Positions 25,867 to 34,946 of a DNA stretch of 64,000 nucleotides are shown here, piece after piece. This stretch comes from Candidatus Anaerobutyricum avicola (GTDB taxonomy: Bacteria; Bacillota; Clostridia; Lachnospirales; Lachnospiraceae). The translations under genes were made by a program, and so were the position numbers. The notes beneath the pieces were generated by a model. That model was not told where the DNA came from. It saw only the letters and a list, made by a program, of their open reading frames with translations, and searched no databases. Position 1 is the stretch's first letter, and each line of letters opens with the position of its first letter. The stretch spans positions 124,001-188,000 of the forward strand of contig DXGQ01000042.1 of assembly GCA_019113845.1 (NCBI GenBank). The letters are read 5' to 3'.

Positions 25867-27087
25867 TCAGTATCCCAGATCGTCGGTCACCGCTTCCACC
25901 TTATCGCTGATACGTCCCAGTTCCTCGGTCGGTTCGTAATCCTTCGTTCCGTACAGGTACTCGTGTGCCTGAATGACATTGGAGCTGACAGACAGCGGGA
26001 AACCGTAGTAGATGCCGCCGTACCGTACATCCACGGAATCAAAAGGATAGGCCTGGGAGTCCTCGATATTGTAGCGGAGAAGCCCCATGGCAAGGGCAGT
26101 CATATCACTGGTGGAAAAACTGGTTTTGCACTCTGGAATTACGGTGTCAGCCAATGCTTTCAGCTTCCATGGCTGCCGTTTGACTTTGGAGATGATACCT
26201 TCCACCACGAGACGCTGATGGTTGGCTCTCTCATGGTCGCCGCCCTCCATGTAACGGATGCGGGAGTAAGCGACCGCCTGATTGCCATCGAACGTGTGCG
26301 TGCCCGTCTCGTCAAAAGTCGGGGAATCGCCGCCGTTGATCTTATTCATATTTCCGATGTAGTCGTTCAGATTTTCCAGCTCTTTGTCGGACTTGATGGT
26401 AAGCTCAATGCCTCCGAGGATATCGACGGCATCGGCCAGCGCCTTGAAATTGACTGTGGCAAAGTCCGTGATATTCAAATCCAGATTCCGGTTGATGGTG
26501 TTGATGGCCTGCTCCGGACCGCCGTAGGAGTAGGCGGCATTGATCTTATCATAATCGCCGTCAATGCTCACATAGGTGTCACGGTAAATGGACATCAGCC
26601 TGACAGCTTTGCTTGACTTGTTGATACTGGCGATGATGATAGTGTCTGTCCGGGAACCGGTATCCTTGATCTCATTGTCCTGACTGTCCACGCCGAAGAG
26701 AGCGATGGTCTGATAATCCTCCATGTTGTCGTCCTTGTCATTGACCACTACCTCGGAAAGATCCAGGTCATATTTCTCAATCTGGCCGAAAGATGAGCGG
26801 AGAAAGAGAACAAAGAGTACAAAGAGAATGAGAACAAGAAGAATCAGAGGCAGGAGGATCCTGCCGAGGCAGCCTCGCCTTTTTCTGGCTTCAGACTTTA
26901 GGCTGTCAACGCTGCCGCCGTCCCGAAAAGCCTCGTCATTTTGTCTGTCTGTGCTGCGATCTGTTCTGTCTTTTTTTCTGGAATGTTTTTCATCCACCTG
27001 CCGGTAAGAAGCGTTCTGAGCGGAACGATAGCTCAGGGAACTGGCAGAATGTTTTTTTCTTGGTTTGTCTGATGAGGAAGATGGCAT
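25867..27087 (-). CDS. LytR-CpsA-Psr (LCP) family protein
   Basis: Likely attaches teichoic-acid-like or capsular polymers from a polyprenyl carrier to peptidoglycan at the outer face of the membrane. 406 residues: a long basic, Ser-rich cytoplasmic N-terminus (about 70 residues), one membrane segment (ILLPLILLVLILFVLFVLF) and the LCP domain with GVDSQDN, SRTDTIIIASI, SIYRDTYVSI and YSRIRYMEGGDHERANHQR, which holds the conserved Arg/Asp set. ATG 27087 follows AAAGGAGAAGGGTATT. Next to a polyprenyl glycosylphosphotransferase in the same direction, so both probably serve the same envelope polymer. Confidence 0.92.
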   Translation of the reverse strand: MPSSSSDKPRKKHSASSLSYRSAQNASYRQVDEKHSRKKDRTDRSTDRQNDEAFRDGGSVDSLKSEARKRRGCLGRILLPLILLVLILFVLFVLFLRSSFGQIEKYDLDLSEVVVNDKDDNMEDYQTIALFGVDSQDNEIKDTGSRTDTIIIASINKSSKAVRLMSIYRDTYVSIDGDYDKINAAYSYGGPEQAINTINRNLDLNITDFATVNFKALADAVDILGGIELTIKSDKELENLNDYIGNMNKINGGDSPTFDETGTHTFDGNQAVAYSRIRYMEGGDHERANHQRLVVEGIISKVKRQPWKLKALADTVIPECKTSFSTSDMTALAMGLLRYNIEDSQAYPFDSVDVRYGGIYYGFPLSVSSNVIQAHEYLYGTKDYEPTEELGRISDKVEAVTDDLGY

Positions 27088-27116
27088 AATACCCTTCTCC
27101 TTTCTATGATGTCATG

Positions 27117-27184
27117 GGCGTCCTCCGGACGCCGTCTTTGATGTCTGAGTAATGTTTTGGCACGTACATTTTTATGAACGTGCC
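27117..27184. other. two short hairpins between the glycosylphosphotransferase and LCP genes
   Basis: GGCGTCC-TCC-GGACGCC (27117-27133) and GGCACGT (27159-27165) paired with ACGTGCC (27178-27184). They follow the stop of the upstream minus-strand gene, so they may partially end its transcript or stabilise it; there is no T-tract. Confidence 0.45.
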
Positions 27185-27193
27185 AGTAACAGG

Positions 27194-28621
27194 TCAGTAT
27201 GCGTTTTTGTTTACGAAGCCTTTAAAGACAGTGAGAAATAAAATCTTGATGTCAAAGGCCAATGTCCAGTTTTCAATGTAAAAAAGATCGTGTTCGATAC
27301 GTCCCTCGATGGAGGTATCTCCCCGGAAGCCGCAGACCTGCGCCCATCCGGTCATGCCCGGACGGACCTGATGTTTGATCATATACCGAGGAATCTCTTC
27401 TTTAAACTTCTCCACAAAAAGAGGGCGCTCCGGCCGCGGGCCGATGAGACTCATATCTCCCTTGATCACGTTAAAAAGCTGCGGGAGTTCATCGATACTC
27501 GTTTTGCGGATGATCCGTCCCACCGGAGTGACCCGGGGGTCGTTGTGTGTGGTCCAGGCGGTCTTCTCTTTGGAAGGAGGCTGGACGCCCATGGAACGGA
27601 ACTTGTACATTTTAAAAGGCTTGTTGTGAAGACCGACTCTCTCCTGACAGAAGATGATCGGTCCCGGTGAGCTTTGCTTTACGAGGATCGCCGTTATGAG
27701 CATCACCGGAGAGAAGATCACGATGCACACAAGGGAGCCGACGATGTCGATGGTCCTCTTGATAAACTTGTTGACCGTGTTGGTCAGCGGAACATCCCGG
27801 ATATTGATGACCGGGAGACCGTTCAGATCCTCTGTCACCGGATTCGTTGTGATGAACTTGTAGTAGTCCGGCACAAACTTTGTATGGACGCCGGACTTCT
27901 CGCATATATTAACGATACTTTCCAGCTTGAAGTACTCTTTCAGGCTCAGGGTGATGACAACCTCGTCCATCGTCGTATTCTGCAGATACTTTTCCAGATT
28001 TTTGATCTTTCCGATGCAGAAAATGTTTTTGTACTGGAAGTTCTCATTGAGATTGTCATCAAAAATACCGTGGATCATATATCCCCACTGCGGGTTTGCC
28101 TTGATCCGGTCGATGTATGCCTCCGCTGCGGCGCTGAAGCCGATGATGATGATGTGCTTCAGATTATGTCCGCTGCGGCGGGCCCTCTGCAGGAAGCTCT
28201 TGATCAAAAAACGCTCTGCCAGAGTGGCGCACATGCTGATGACATAAAATGTAGCGATAAGGCTTCTCGGTACGTGTTCTATCTTCATAAAAAAGATATA
28301 GATGAACAGAAACAGAATACCGCAGGTATTGGCTTGGATCAGATTTTTGTATTCTGTCGACTGATTCTGATAACGCTTTGGTTTGTAAAGATTAAACTTT
28401 GCATATAAAATAAGATAGACCGGAACGAGAACGAGAAGCATGCCCTGGTACTGCCACAGCTGCCGATAGAAAGATACCGGCGGTAAAAAGAGACCGAACA
28501 GGTATTCCGTCAAAGGATTCTTAAAGCGGAAATAATAGCTGAGACAGAAAGAGCCATAAATAACGGCGGCGTCAATGACAACATGAAGCCGGTTAAAATA
28601 CTTTTGATTCTCTTTAATCAT
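27194..28621 (-). CDS. polyprenyl (undecaprenyl-phosphate) glycosylphosphotransferase
   Basis: Begins assembly of a surface polysaccharide by moving a sugar-1-phosphate onto the lipid carrier. 475 residues: about four N-terminal membrane helices, a Rossmann-like CoA-binding-3 domain ([19 protein letters not shown]), a further membrane segment ([20 protein letters not shown]) and the catalytic sugar-transferase domain with [40 protein letters not shown] and LIGPRPERP. WbaP/WcaJ architecture. No glycosyltransferase cluster is nearby, so it may work with genes elsewhere. The ribosome binding site is weak (AGGGTAACATT). Confidence 0.92.
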   Translation of the reverse strand: MIKENQKYFNRLHVVIDAAVIYGSFCLSYYFRFKNPLTEYLFGLFLPPVSFYRQLWQYQGMLLVLVPVYLILYAKFNLYKPKRYQNQSTEYKNLIQANTCGILFLFIYIFFMKIEHVPRSLIATFYVISMCATLAERFLIKSFLQRARRSGHNLKHIIIIGFSAAAEAYIDRIKANPQWGYMIHGIFDDNLNENFQYKNIFCIGKIKNLEKYLQNTTMDEVVITLSLKEYFKLESIVNICEKSGVHTKFVPDYYKFITTNPVTEDLNGLPVINIRDVPLTNTVNKFIKRTIDIVGSLVCIVIFSPVMLITAILVKQSSPGPIIFCQERVGLHNKPFKMYKFRSMGVQPPSKEKTAWTTHNDPRVTPVGRIIRKTSIDELPQLFNVIKGDMSLIGPRPERPLFVEKFKEEIPRYMIKHQVRPGMTGWAQVCGFRGDTSIEGRIEHDLFYIENWTLAFDIKILFLTVFKGFVNKNAY

Positions 28622-28890
28622 AATGTTACCCTACCAATCCGGAACACAGTCCGGTTCAAAATAAAAAATGATTGATTTCCTTTCCTTATTATATGATGTT
28701 TTACGACTCTTATCTATCATACAATAGAATAAATTAATCCACAATATTTAATTTGTGTTTTTTCTCTGAAAAGCCGCGGTAAAGAGGAAAAGAAAGAGAA
28801 TGTCCATGTTTTTGCCATAAAAATGACACAATTTATTCACATATCGTTGCTAAGATAAGCCTATCAGAACAAAAGAAAGGGGTTTGCGAT
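28622..28890. other. divergent AT-rich intergenic region
   Basis: 269 bases between the divergent glycosylphosphotransferase and htrA genes. Minus-strand TATAAT is seen at about 28690 without a clear -35 partner; the plus strand has TTGCCA near 28814. No convincing gene, riboswitch or repeat. Confidence 0.4.
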
Positions 28891-30609
28891 ATGAGCGAAT
28901 TTGATTATAATGACAGAGACGATCTGAATAACAGTAATACAGAAAATATGGCGGACAGCCGGAACGAGTCTGATCCTGCCGGCGGTCAGGATATGACATC
29001 AGAGCAGAGCGGCGGTTACCCGCAGAGCACTGCAGAGCAGAGTACTGCTTCGGATCAGGATCCATCGGCCAGCATGGATGCGGACGGCCGGTATCATTAT
29101 GCGGGAGACCCGTATAAGGAGCAGTACGGCGGGACAGAAGAGAGAAGTGCACGTTACCGTTATCAGGGCGGACAGCATGCGCAGGATGCCGGATATCAGT
29201 CAGACAGTTCCTTTGAAAGTCAGAATTCTTTTAATCAAAATGACAATTACAAGAATGGTAATTCGCAGTATTACAGCAATATTCCGGATGAGCCGGACAG
29301 AAAAAGGAGTGACCTCGGTATGAAGATTGCAAAGATCGCGGGAGCAGCGCTTCTGTTTGGCGTGGTAGCCGGCGTCGGATTTGCCGGTGTCTCCATCGCC
29401 AGAGACAGGCTGATCCCGTCAGAGACAGAGATGGTACAGCCGACGACGGTGCAGGATAACGGTTCAGAGGATGCATCCAATGAAGGCGCTGTCTCCAAAG
29501 TGGTAGATTCCGTGATGCCTTCCGTTGTATCCATCACGAGCAAGACGCAGATATCCAATTATTTCTTCGGAACACAGGAGTCTGAGGGCGCCGGTTCCGG
29601 ATTTATCCTGGCAAAGACGGATGACGTCCTGATGATCGCCACCAACAATCACGTGGTGGAGGGAGCCACGGCCCTTACCGTTGGCTTTTCCGACGGAACG
29701 ACAGCGGATGCGGCTATTGTGGGAACGGATTCCGACGCGGACCTGGCGGTGATTTCCGTGAAGGCCAGCAATCTTTCCAAAGATACACTTTCCACCATTA
29801 AGATCGCGGTACTCGGAAGTTCCGATGATCTGAAGGTCGGCGAGCAGGTGATTGCCATCGGAAACGCTCTGGGATACGGACAGTCCGTCACGACCGGTGT
29901 TGTCAGCGCCAAGGACAGAGAGGTATCCTTCACAGACGGAACCATGACTCTCCTCCAGACAGACGCTGCGATCAACCCAGGTAACAGCGGTGGTGTTCTC
30001 GTCAATATGAACGGTGAGGTTGTGGGTATTAACAACGCCAAACTGGAAGATACTTCTGTAGAAGGTATGGGATATGCCATCCCGATCTCCACAGCACAGG
30101 ATATTCTGACAGGACTGATGAATGCCGACAGTATTCCGGAAGGTGAGGGCGCTTATCTTGGTATCCTCGGCAGAACGATCGATTCCCAGTATTCTCAGGC
30201 ACTCGGTATCCCGAGCGGCGCTTACGTATCTCAGGTAGTGAAAGGGTCCCCGGCGGAGACCGCAGGTATTGAGGCCGGCGATGTCATCACAGGATTTGAG
30301 GGAAGCAATGTCTCCACCATGGATGGCCTGAAAGAGAAGATCTCTCTGAAGAAAGCGGGAGATGAGGTCAAGATCACACTGCAGCGTATGAACCAGAACG
30401 GAACGTACGAGGAACAGGAAGTCACAGTGACTCTGGGAAAAGAAAGTGATTACGCTGATGCGGAGACAGCCACAGAAGAATCCGCGACAACAGAAGATAC
30501 ACAGCAGTATGGAACAGATCCATATGATTACTACTATAACAATGGTAACGGAAATAACGGAAATGGCGGAGACTACTACGAGAGTCCGTTCGACTATTTC
30601 TTTAATTAA
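28891..30609 (+). CDS. HtrA/DegP-like membrane-anchored serine protease with PDZ domain
   Basis: Degrades damaged extracytoplasmic proteins. 572 residues: a long disordered, Gln/Asp/Tyr-rich cytoplasmic N-terminus (about 1-140), one membrane segment (IAGAALLFGVVAGVGFAGVSIA), the trypsin-like domain with NNHVVEG (His, about 254), DADLAVI (Asp) and NPGNSGGVLV (Ser, about 365), one PDZ domain (YLGILGRTIDSQ onward) and a Tyr/Asn/Gly-rich tail. ATG 28891 follows AAAGGGGTTTGCGAT. The ordered arrangement matches Gram-positive HtrA; the N-terminal extension is longer than usual. Confidence 0.93.
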   Translation: MSEFDYNDRDDLNNSNTENMADSRNESDPAGGQDMTSEQSGGYPQSTAEQSTASDQDPSASMDADGRYHYAGDPYKEQYGGTEERSARYRYQGGQHAQDAGYQSDSSFESQNSFNQNDNYKNGNSQYYSNIPDEPDRKRSDLGMKIAKIAGAALLFGVVAGVGFAGVSIARDRLIPSETEMVQPTTVQDNGSEDASNEGAVSKVVDSVMPSVVSITSKTQISNYFFGTQESEGAGSGFILAKTDDVLMIATNNHVVEGATALTVGFSDGTTADAAIVGTDSDADLAVISVKASNLSKDTLSTIKIAVLGSSDDLKVGEQVIAIGNALGYGQSVTTGVVSAKDREVSFTDGTMTLLQTDAAINPGNSGGVLVNMNGEVVGINNAKLEDTSVEGMGYAIPISTAQDILTGLMNADSIPEGEGAYLGILGRTIDSQYSQALGIPSGAYVSQVVKGSPAETAGIEAGDVITGFEGSNVSTMDGLKEKISLKKAGDEVKITLQRMNQNGTYEEQEVTVTLGKESDYADAETATEESATTEDTQQYGTDPYDYYYNNGNGNNGNGGDYYESPFDYFFN

Positions 30610-30705
30610 CAACTGATCGCTGACAGAGGAGAAGCGGTGACATCAGAACTGTTTCTCCCGTCAGCAGAACATCCTCTTAGATAACGATCCTTCTTGTATA
30701 CCAAA

Positions 30706-30759
30706 AGGAGTCGCTGCGAAACAGATGATCAACATCTGTGGAGCGGCGGCTCCTCTTTT
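30706..30759 (+). terminator. rho-independent terminator after htrA
   Basis: AGGAG (30706-30710) pairs with CTCCT (30750-30754), inner stems CAGATG/CATCTG (30722-30738), then CTTTT. A weaker hairpin (CTGAC...GTCAG, about 30621-30665) precedes it. Confidence 0.75.
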
Positions 30760-30784
30760 ATGTCCGGAACAGAGAGTATAAAAC

Positions 30785-30828
30785 AGAGAAAGGGTGCATC
30801 CCATCCTGTCATATGATGAAATGCACCC
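30785..30828 (-). terminator. terminator of htpG
   Basis: On the minus strand GGGTGCAT (30828-30821) pairs with ATGCACCC (30799-30792), followed by TTTCTCTG. It lies 58 bases beyond the htpG stop. Confidence 0.65.
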
Positions 30829-30885
30829 TGATCTTATGTGCTATATTTTCTCAGAGACTCCATCTGCTTTTAGAAGACGCCCGGT

Positions 30886-32907
30886 CTATTTGGTCAGGAT
30901 ATCGAGAATCTTGTTGGAGCGAGCGACGAATTTCGTCATCTCCTCCGGTTTCAGCGGATGGTTGGCAAGCTGTGCCAGATCGTAAATCTGCTGGCAGATC
31001 AGCTCGGTATTCTCATTATCTTCGTTATTCAAAACGAACTGTACCAGATGGTTGTTGGCATTTAAGACAAGGGTTTCACCCTGTGCGCCCAGTCCGGTCT
31101 CACTTCTGCTCATACCGTACATTTCCATCATCTCTGCCATACGTCTTGTCTGCTCAGATACAGTGATCATGGAAGAAATGTCCGGATTTTTCAGCTTCTC
31201 TACTTTTACGATGAGCTGTTCCTGTCCGGTGGCTTTCTTAAATAAGTCTGCCAGTTTCTCAGTCGTTTCCTTCATCTCCTCCTCGGAAGTCTCTTCCTTG
31301 AAGTTATCGGTCAGATCAGAGTCGATACGGAGGAAACGGACGTCCGGATTTGCCTGCTCCAGATGTGTGATGAATGTATTGTCGATCGGGTGAGTCAGAT
31401 AGACCGCATCCATCTCATTTTCTTTGAACAGGTTGATATACTGGGACTGTGCGACGTCATCGGTAATGTAGAAGACCTTGTTCTCATATTTTTCTTTGCC
31501 GGCTTCCAGATATTCCGGAAGAGTGATATATTTGCCTTCCATATTTTTGAAGATGATGTAATCCCGCATTTTTTCGTTGAACTTCATGTCGCGGATGCAG
31601 CCGTATTTGATAAACGGACTGATATCATCCCAGTATTTCTCGTAGGACTCCCGGTCGGTCTTGCACATGCCGGACAGCTTCTCAGCCACCTTTTTGGTGA
31701 TGTAATCAGAGATCTTCTTTACGAAGCCGTCATTCTGCAGAGCGCTTCGGGATACGTTCAGTGGCAGATCCGGACAGTCGATGCAGCCTTTTAACAGGAG
31801 CAGGTATTCCGGGATAACTTCTTTGATATTATCGGCAATAAATACCTGGTTATTGTATAACTTGATGGTTCCCTCAATGCTCTCGTACTGAGAGTTGATC
31901 TTCGGGAAGTAAAGGATACCTTTCAGGTTGAATGGATAATCCATGTTCAGATGGATCCAGAACAGAGGCTCTCTGTAATCGTGGAAGGTATCCCGGTAGA
32001 ATTCTTTGTATTCCTCCTCCGTACAGTCGTTCGGATGTTTGGTCCAGAGAGGATGAATGGTGTTGATCGGTTTTGGTCCCTTGTCTTCTTCCTCTTCTTC
32101 GTCCTCATCATCCAGAGTCACTTCCTGGTCTTCTCCCTCAGCGCCATCACTCTGCTCAGTGTCGCCTTCCGTATCACCGGCATCTTCTGCAGCGGCGGTA
32201 TTTTCTTCTGTGGAAGAATCCTCTTTGGCGTCCACATCTACCACGTCCGGAATGTCTTCTTTCTCCGGTTCCTCCGCATCTTCATTGGTGAAATAAATCT
32301 CTACCGGCATGAAGGAACAGTACTTGTCCAGGACTTCACGGACACGGTACTCGTTGGAGAACTCATAGCTGTCTTCATTTAAGTACAGGGTGATTTCCGT
32401 ACCGCGCTCGGTCCGCTCTCCGTCTTCCATGGAGAACTCGGTGCCGCCGTCACATTCCCAGTGTACAGCTTTTGCTCCGTCTTTGTAGGAAAGTGTGTCG
32501 ATCGTTACTTTGTCGGCAACCATAAAAGCGGAATAAAAGCCCAGACCGAAGTGACCGATGATCTGCTCGTCATTAGCCTTATCCTTATACTGGGCCAGAA
32601 AGGCTTCCGCACCGGAAAAGGCAATCTGGTTGATGTATTCGTCCACCTCATCTTCGGTCATGCCGATACCGTTATCAATGAACTTGATGGTCTTATCTTC
32701 CGGGCTGACAAGAACGTCAACTTTATATTTTGTTCCTTCCGGCTCCTCATATTCACCGATGACGGATAATTTTTTCAACTTTGTCACAGCATCGCAGCCG
32801 TTGCTGACCAGCTCACGGATAAAGATATCGTGGTCGGAGTAAAGCCATTTTTTAATAATAGGAAAAATGTTTTCACTGTTGATTGATAAACTTCCCTGTT
32901 TTGCCAT
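30886..32907 (-). CDS. htpG: Hsp90-family molecular chaperone HtpG with acidic linker
   Basis: ATP-dependent chaperone. 673 residues from ATG 32907 (AAAGGAGATGCTACT in front). The GHKL ATPase domain has IRELVSNGCDAVTKL, DNGIGMTEDEV and GHFGLGFYSAFMV. Between this domain and the middle domain (NTIHPLWTKHPNDC) is a linker of about 68 residues (208-275) made mainly of Glu, Asp, Ala, Ser and Thr, ending DDEDEEEEEDKG. Typical bacterial HtpG lacks such a linker; eukaryotic Hsp90 has one. The C-terminal part is normal. Regulated by the CIRCE element and promoter directly upstream. Confidence 0.95.
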   Translation of the reverse strand: MAKQGSLSINSENIFPIIKKWLYSDHDIFIRELVSNGCDAVTKLKKLSVIGEYEEPEGTKYKVDVLVSPEDKTIKFIDNGIGMTEDEVDEYINQIAFSGAEAFLAQYKDKANDEQIIGHFGLGFYSAFMVADKVTIDTLSYKDGAKAVHWECDGGTEFSMEDGERTERGTEITLYLNEDSYEFSNEYRVREVLDKYCSFMPVEIYFTNEDAEEPEKEDIPDVVDVDAKEDSSTEENTAAAEDAGDTEGDTEQSDGAEGEDQEVTLDDEDEEEEEDKGPKPINTIHPLWTKHPNDCTEEEYKEFYRDTFHDYREPLFWIHLNMDYPFNLKGILYFPKINSQYESIEGTIKLYNNQVFIADNIKEVIPEYLLLLKGCIDCPDLPLNVSRSALQNDGFVKKISDYITKKVAEKLSGMCKTDRESYEKYWDDISPFIKYGCIRDMKFNEKMRDYIIFKNMEGKYITLPEYLEAGKEKYENKVFYITDDVAQSQYINLFKENEMDAVYLTHPIDNTFITHLEQANPDVRFLRIDSDLTDNFKEETSEEEMKETTEKLADLFKKATGQEQLIVKVEKLKNPDISSMITVSEQTRRMAEMMEMYGMSRSETGLGAQGETLVLNANNHLVQFVLNNEDNENTELICQQIYDLAQLANHPLKPEEMTKFVARSNKILDILTK

Positions 32908-32941
32908 AGTAGCATCTCCTTTAAATCATAATCTAAAACTT

Positions 32942-33004
32942 ATAGTAATACTTAAAAATTTGAATGTCAAGAAAAAATTAGCACTCATCAAAAATGAGTG
33001 CTAA
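32942..33004 (-). promoter_or_regulatory. promoter and CIRCE operator of htpG
   Basis: Minus-strand promoter TTGACA (32970-32965), 17 bases, TACTAT (32947-32942). Directly upstream of the -35 lies a perfect CIRCE inverted repeat, TTAGCACTC-N9-GAGTGCTAA (32978-33004), the binding site of the heat-shock repressor HrcA. The first transcribed base would be near 32935, giving a short leader. HrcA itself is not in the window. Confidence 0.93.
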
Positions 33005-33065
33005 TAATCTACGGGTGAGAATCAGACATTTTCTGCCATGGCTTTCCGTTTAATCGCTTCTTCAA

Positions 33066-34484
33066 CTACTTGTTCGCTGCTTTGAAGTTCTTAAAATACT
33101 CTTTTGTTTCCCGTGCAACGATGCCGCTTAACGCCAGCAGGGCGATCAGGTTTGGGATGGCCATGAGGCCGTTGAAGATATCGGCGATGGTCCACACAGC
33201 AGATACGGTCATGTACGGTCCGATGAAGACGCAGGCGATGTAGAGCCAGCGGAAAACGGATATCGCCTTTGCGTTGTTGTGGGTCAGATAGTCCAGACAG
33301 CGCTCGCTGTAATAATCCCAGCCGAGGATGGTGGTGAATGCAAAGAACACCAGACACATCATTAATATAAAGGAAGAAACCTGTGCCGGGAACGGCAGTC
33401 CCACCTGGAAAGCCCGGGTGGTTACGTCCACGCCGTCCAGTCCCACGTTCCAGGAGCCGGTGATGACGATGGTCAGACCGGTCATGGTACAGATGATGAT
33501 GGTGTCAATCACAGTACCCAGCATGGAGATCAGACCCTGTCTTACCGGTTCATTGGATTTGGCGGCGGCAGCGGCGATCGGCGCGCTACCAAGACCGGAC
33601 TCATTGGAGAAGATACCGCGGGCGATACCTTTTTGCATGGCGACGATCATGGCGCCCAGCGCTCCTCCGGCGGCGGCCCGCAGACCAAAGGCGCCCTGCA
33701 CGATCTCCACGATGGCGCCTGGAATCCGCTCATAGTTTAAAATCAGGATCAGCACGGCCACAGCCACGTAGGCAATAGCCATGAACGGCACGATGATCTG
33801 GGAAACGGTGGAAATTCTCTGGATGCCGCCGATGATAACGAAAGCGACGATGACGGTCAGGATCACGCCGGCAACCACAACGGACCAGGAATAATCCCTT
33901 CCGAGGATGGAGACGGTGTTGATGCTGTCCGGGTCAAAGAAGTTCTTGACCGCACTGGTGATACCGTTGATCTGGGTAAATGTACCGATACCCATCAGTC
34001 CGACGCAGAGGCCGAAGAAGGCGAAGATCTTGGCCAGCCAGCGCCACTGTTTTCCCATACCATTTTCTATGTAGTAAAACGGACCGCCGACCACATGGCC
34101 GTCCTCAGCCACAGTACGATATTTGATGGCGAGGAACCCTTCCGTGAACTTGGTGGCGGTACCTACGACAGCGGCCATGACCATCCAGAACAGCGCGCCC
34201 GGACCTCCCGCCACGATGGCGGTGGCCACGCCGACGATGTTGCCGGTTCCGATGGTGGCGGACAGCGCCGTACACAGAGCCGCGAAACTGGAGATTTCTC
34301 CGTCGCCGTCATCATGCTCCTCGTTGGCCAGCATGTACTTGACGGCGAGAATCAGCCGCCGCACCTGCAGACCCCGGAGCCGGATGGTCAGATAGATACC
34401 GGTTGCCATGATCATGACGATCAGAGGAATACCCCACACCAGATTGTCGATGGAGGTCAGAATCTTGTTGATAGTGTCAAACAT
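33066..34484 (-). CDS. sodium:alanine/glycine symporter (AGCS family)
   Basis: Imports glycine or alanine with Na+. 472 residues from ATG 34484 (AAGAAAGGAAGTACTGAAA in front), mostly membrane helices. Family motifs: FAALCTALSATIGTGNIVGVATAI near the N-terminus and GIARGIFSNESGLGSAPIAAAAA in the middle. The glycine riboswitch upstream shows that glycine controls its expression and is the probable substrate. Confidence 0.93.
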   Translation of the reverse strand: MFDTINKILTSIDNLVWGIPLIVMIMATGIYLTIRLRGLQVRRLILAVKYMLANEEHDDGDGEISSFAALCTALSATIGTGNIVGVATAIVAGGPGALFWMVMAAVVGTATKFTEGFLAIKYRTVAEDGHVVGGPFYYIENGMGKQWRWLAKIFAFFGLCVGLMGIGTFTQINGITSAVKNFFDPDSINTVSILGRDYSWSVVVAGVILTVIVAFVIIGGIQRISTVSQIIVPFMAIAYVAVAVLILILNYERIPGAIVEIVQGAFGLRAAAGGALGAMIVAMQKGIARGIFSNESGLGSAPIAAAAAKSNEPVRQGLISMLGTVIDTIIICTMTGLTIVITGSWNVGLDGVDVTTRAFQVGLPFPAQVSSFILMMCLVFFAFTTILGWDYYSERCLDYLTHNNAKAISVFRWLYIACVFIGPYMTVSAVWTIADIFNGLMAIPNLIALLALSGIVARETKEYFKNFKAANK

Positions 34485-34613
34485 TTTCAGTACTTCCTTT
34501 CTTAAATGAATTAAAATACGCCATGTTTGATTCAGCAAAAACAGGGAGTGTTAAGACGTTTAAGGAAAAGATAGAACAATGATTTCCTGTGAGGCATGTG
34601 CGTTCATAGAACA

Positions 34614-34645
34614 AGAAAAAAGAGCTGAGATAAGATCCAGCCCTC
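34614..34645 (-). terminator. intrinsic terminator downstream of the glycine riboswitch
   Basis: Minus strand GGGCTG (34643-34638) pairs with CAGCTC (34627-34622), followed by TTTTTTCTTG. It lies between the aptamer and the symporter start and is the probable expression platform. Confidence 0.75.
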
Positions 34646-34670
34646 CAAAGAAAAACATGCATTTACATAT

Positions 34671-34765
34671 TCTGTCCTTTTGCCTGAGAGATTAACGGAG
34701 TGCTTTCTCCGTCGTACACCTTCGGCGCTTCACTGCATCCGCAGTAAAGACTCTCCAGAGTAATG
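34671..34765 (-). ncRNA. glycine riboswitch, single aptamer
   Basis: Read on the minus strand the region has all conserved glycine-aptamer pieces in order: CTCTGGAGAGTC, then GCGCCGAAGG, then AATCTCTCAGGCAAAAGGACAGA. Only one aptamer is seen; many glycine riboswitches have two. It lies about 190 bases before the symporter start, with a terminator between. By analogy with other transporter riboswitches it may switch uptake off at high glycine, but the direction is inference. Confidence 0.93.
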
Positions 34766-34788
34766 CTGTATTTATAGCGAATGGAAAA

Positions 34789-34817
34789 ATAGTAGCACAA
34801 AAAGCGGAGGAGTGCAA
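34789..34817 (-). promoter_or_regulatory. promoter of the glycine riboswitch-symporter transcript
   Basis: Minus-strand TTGCAC (34817-34812), 17 bases, TACTAT (34794-34789); transcription would start near 34782, about 17 bases before the aptamer. Confidence 0.75.
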
Positions 34818-34902
34818 GAAATTTTTACAGAAAAATTAAGAAAAGATTACGTATTTAATTTACCGAATGAAAGGAACTTACTGAAATTTTGTCTGTCTCC
34901 CC

Positions 34903-34929
34903 GCTTTTGCAGTTTTGTCCGGCAAAAGC
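34903..34929. terminator. hairpin after the ABC transporter genes
   Basis: GCTTTTGC (34903-34910) and GCAAAAGC (34922-34929) form an 8-base stem just beyond the permease stop; no T-tract follows on the minus strand, so termination is plausible rather than certain. Confidence 0.45.
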
Positions 34930-34946
34930 AGAGAGTTTGAGAAAAA

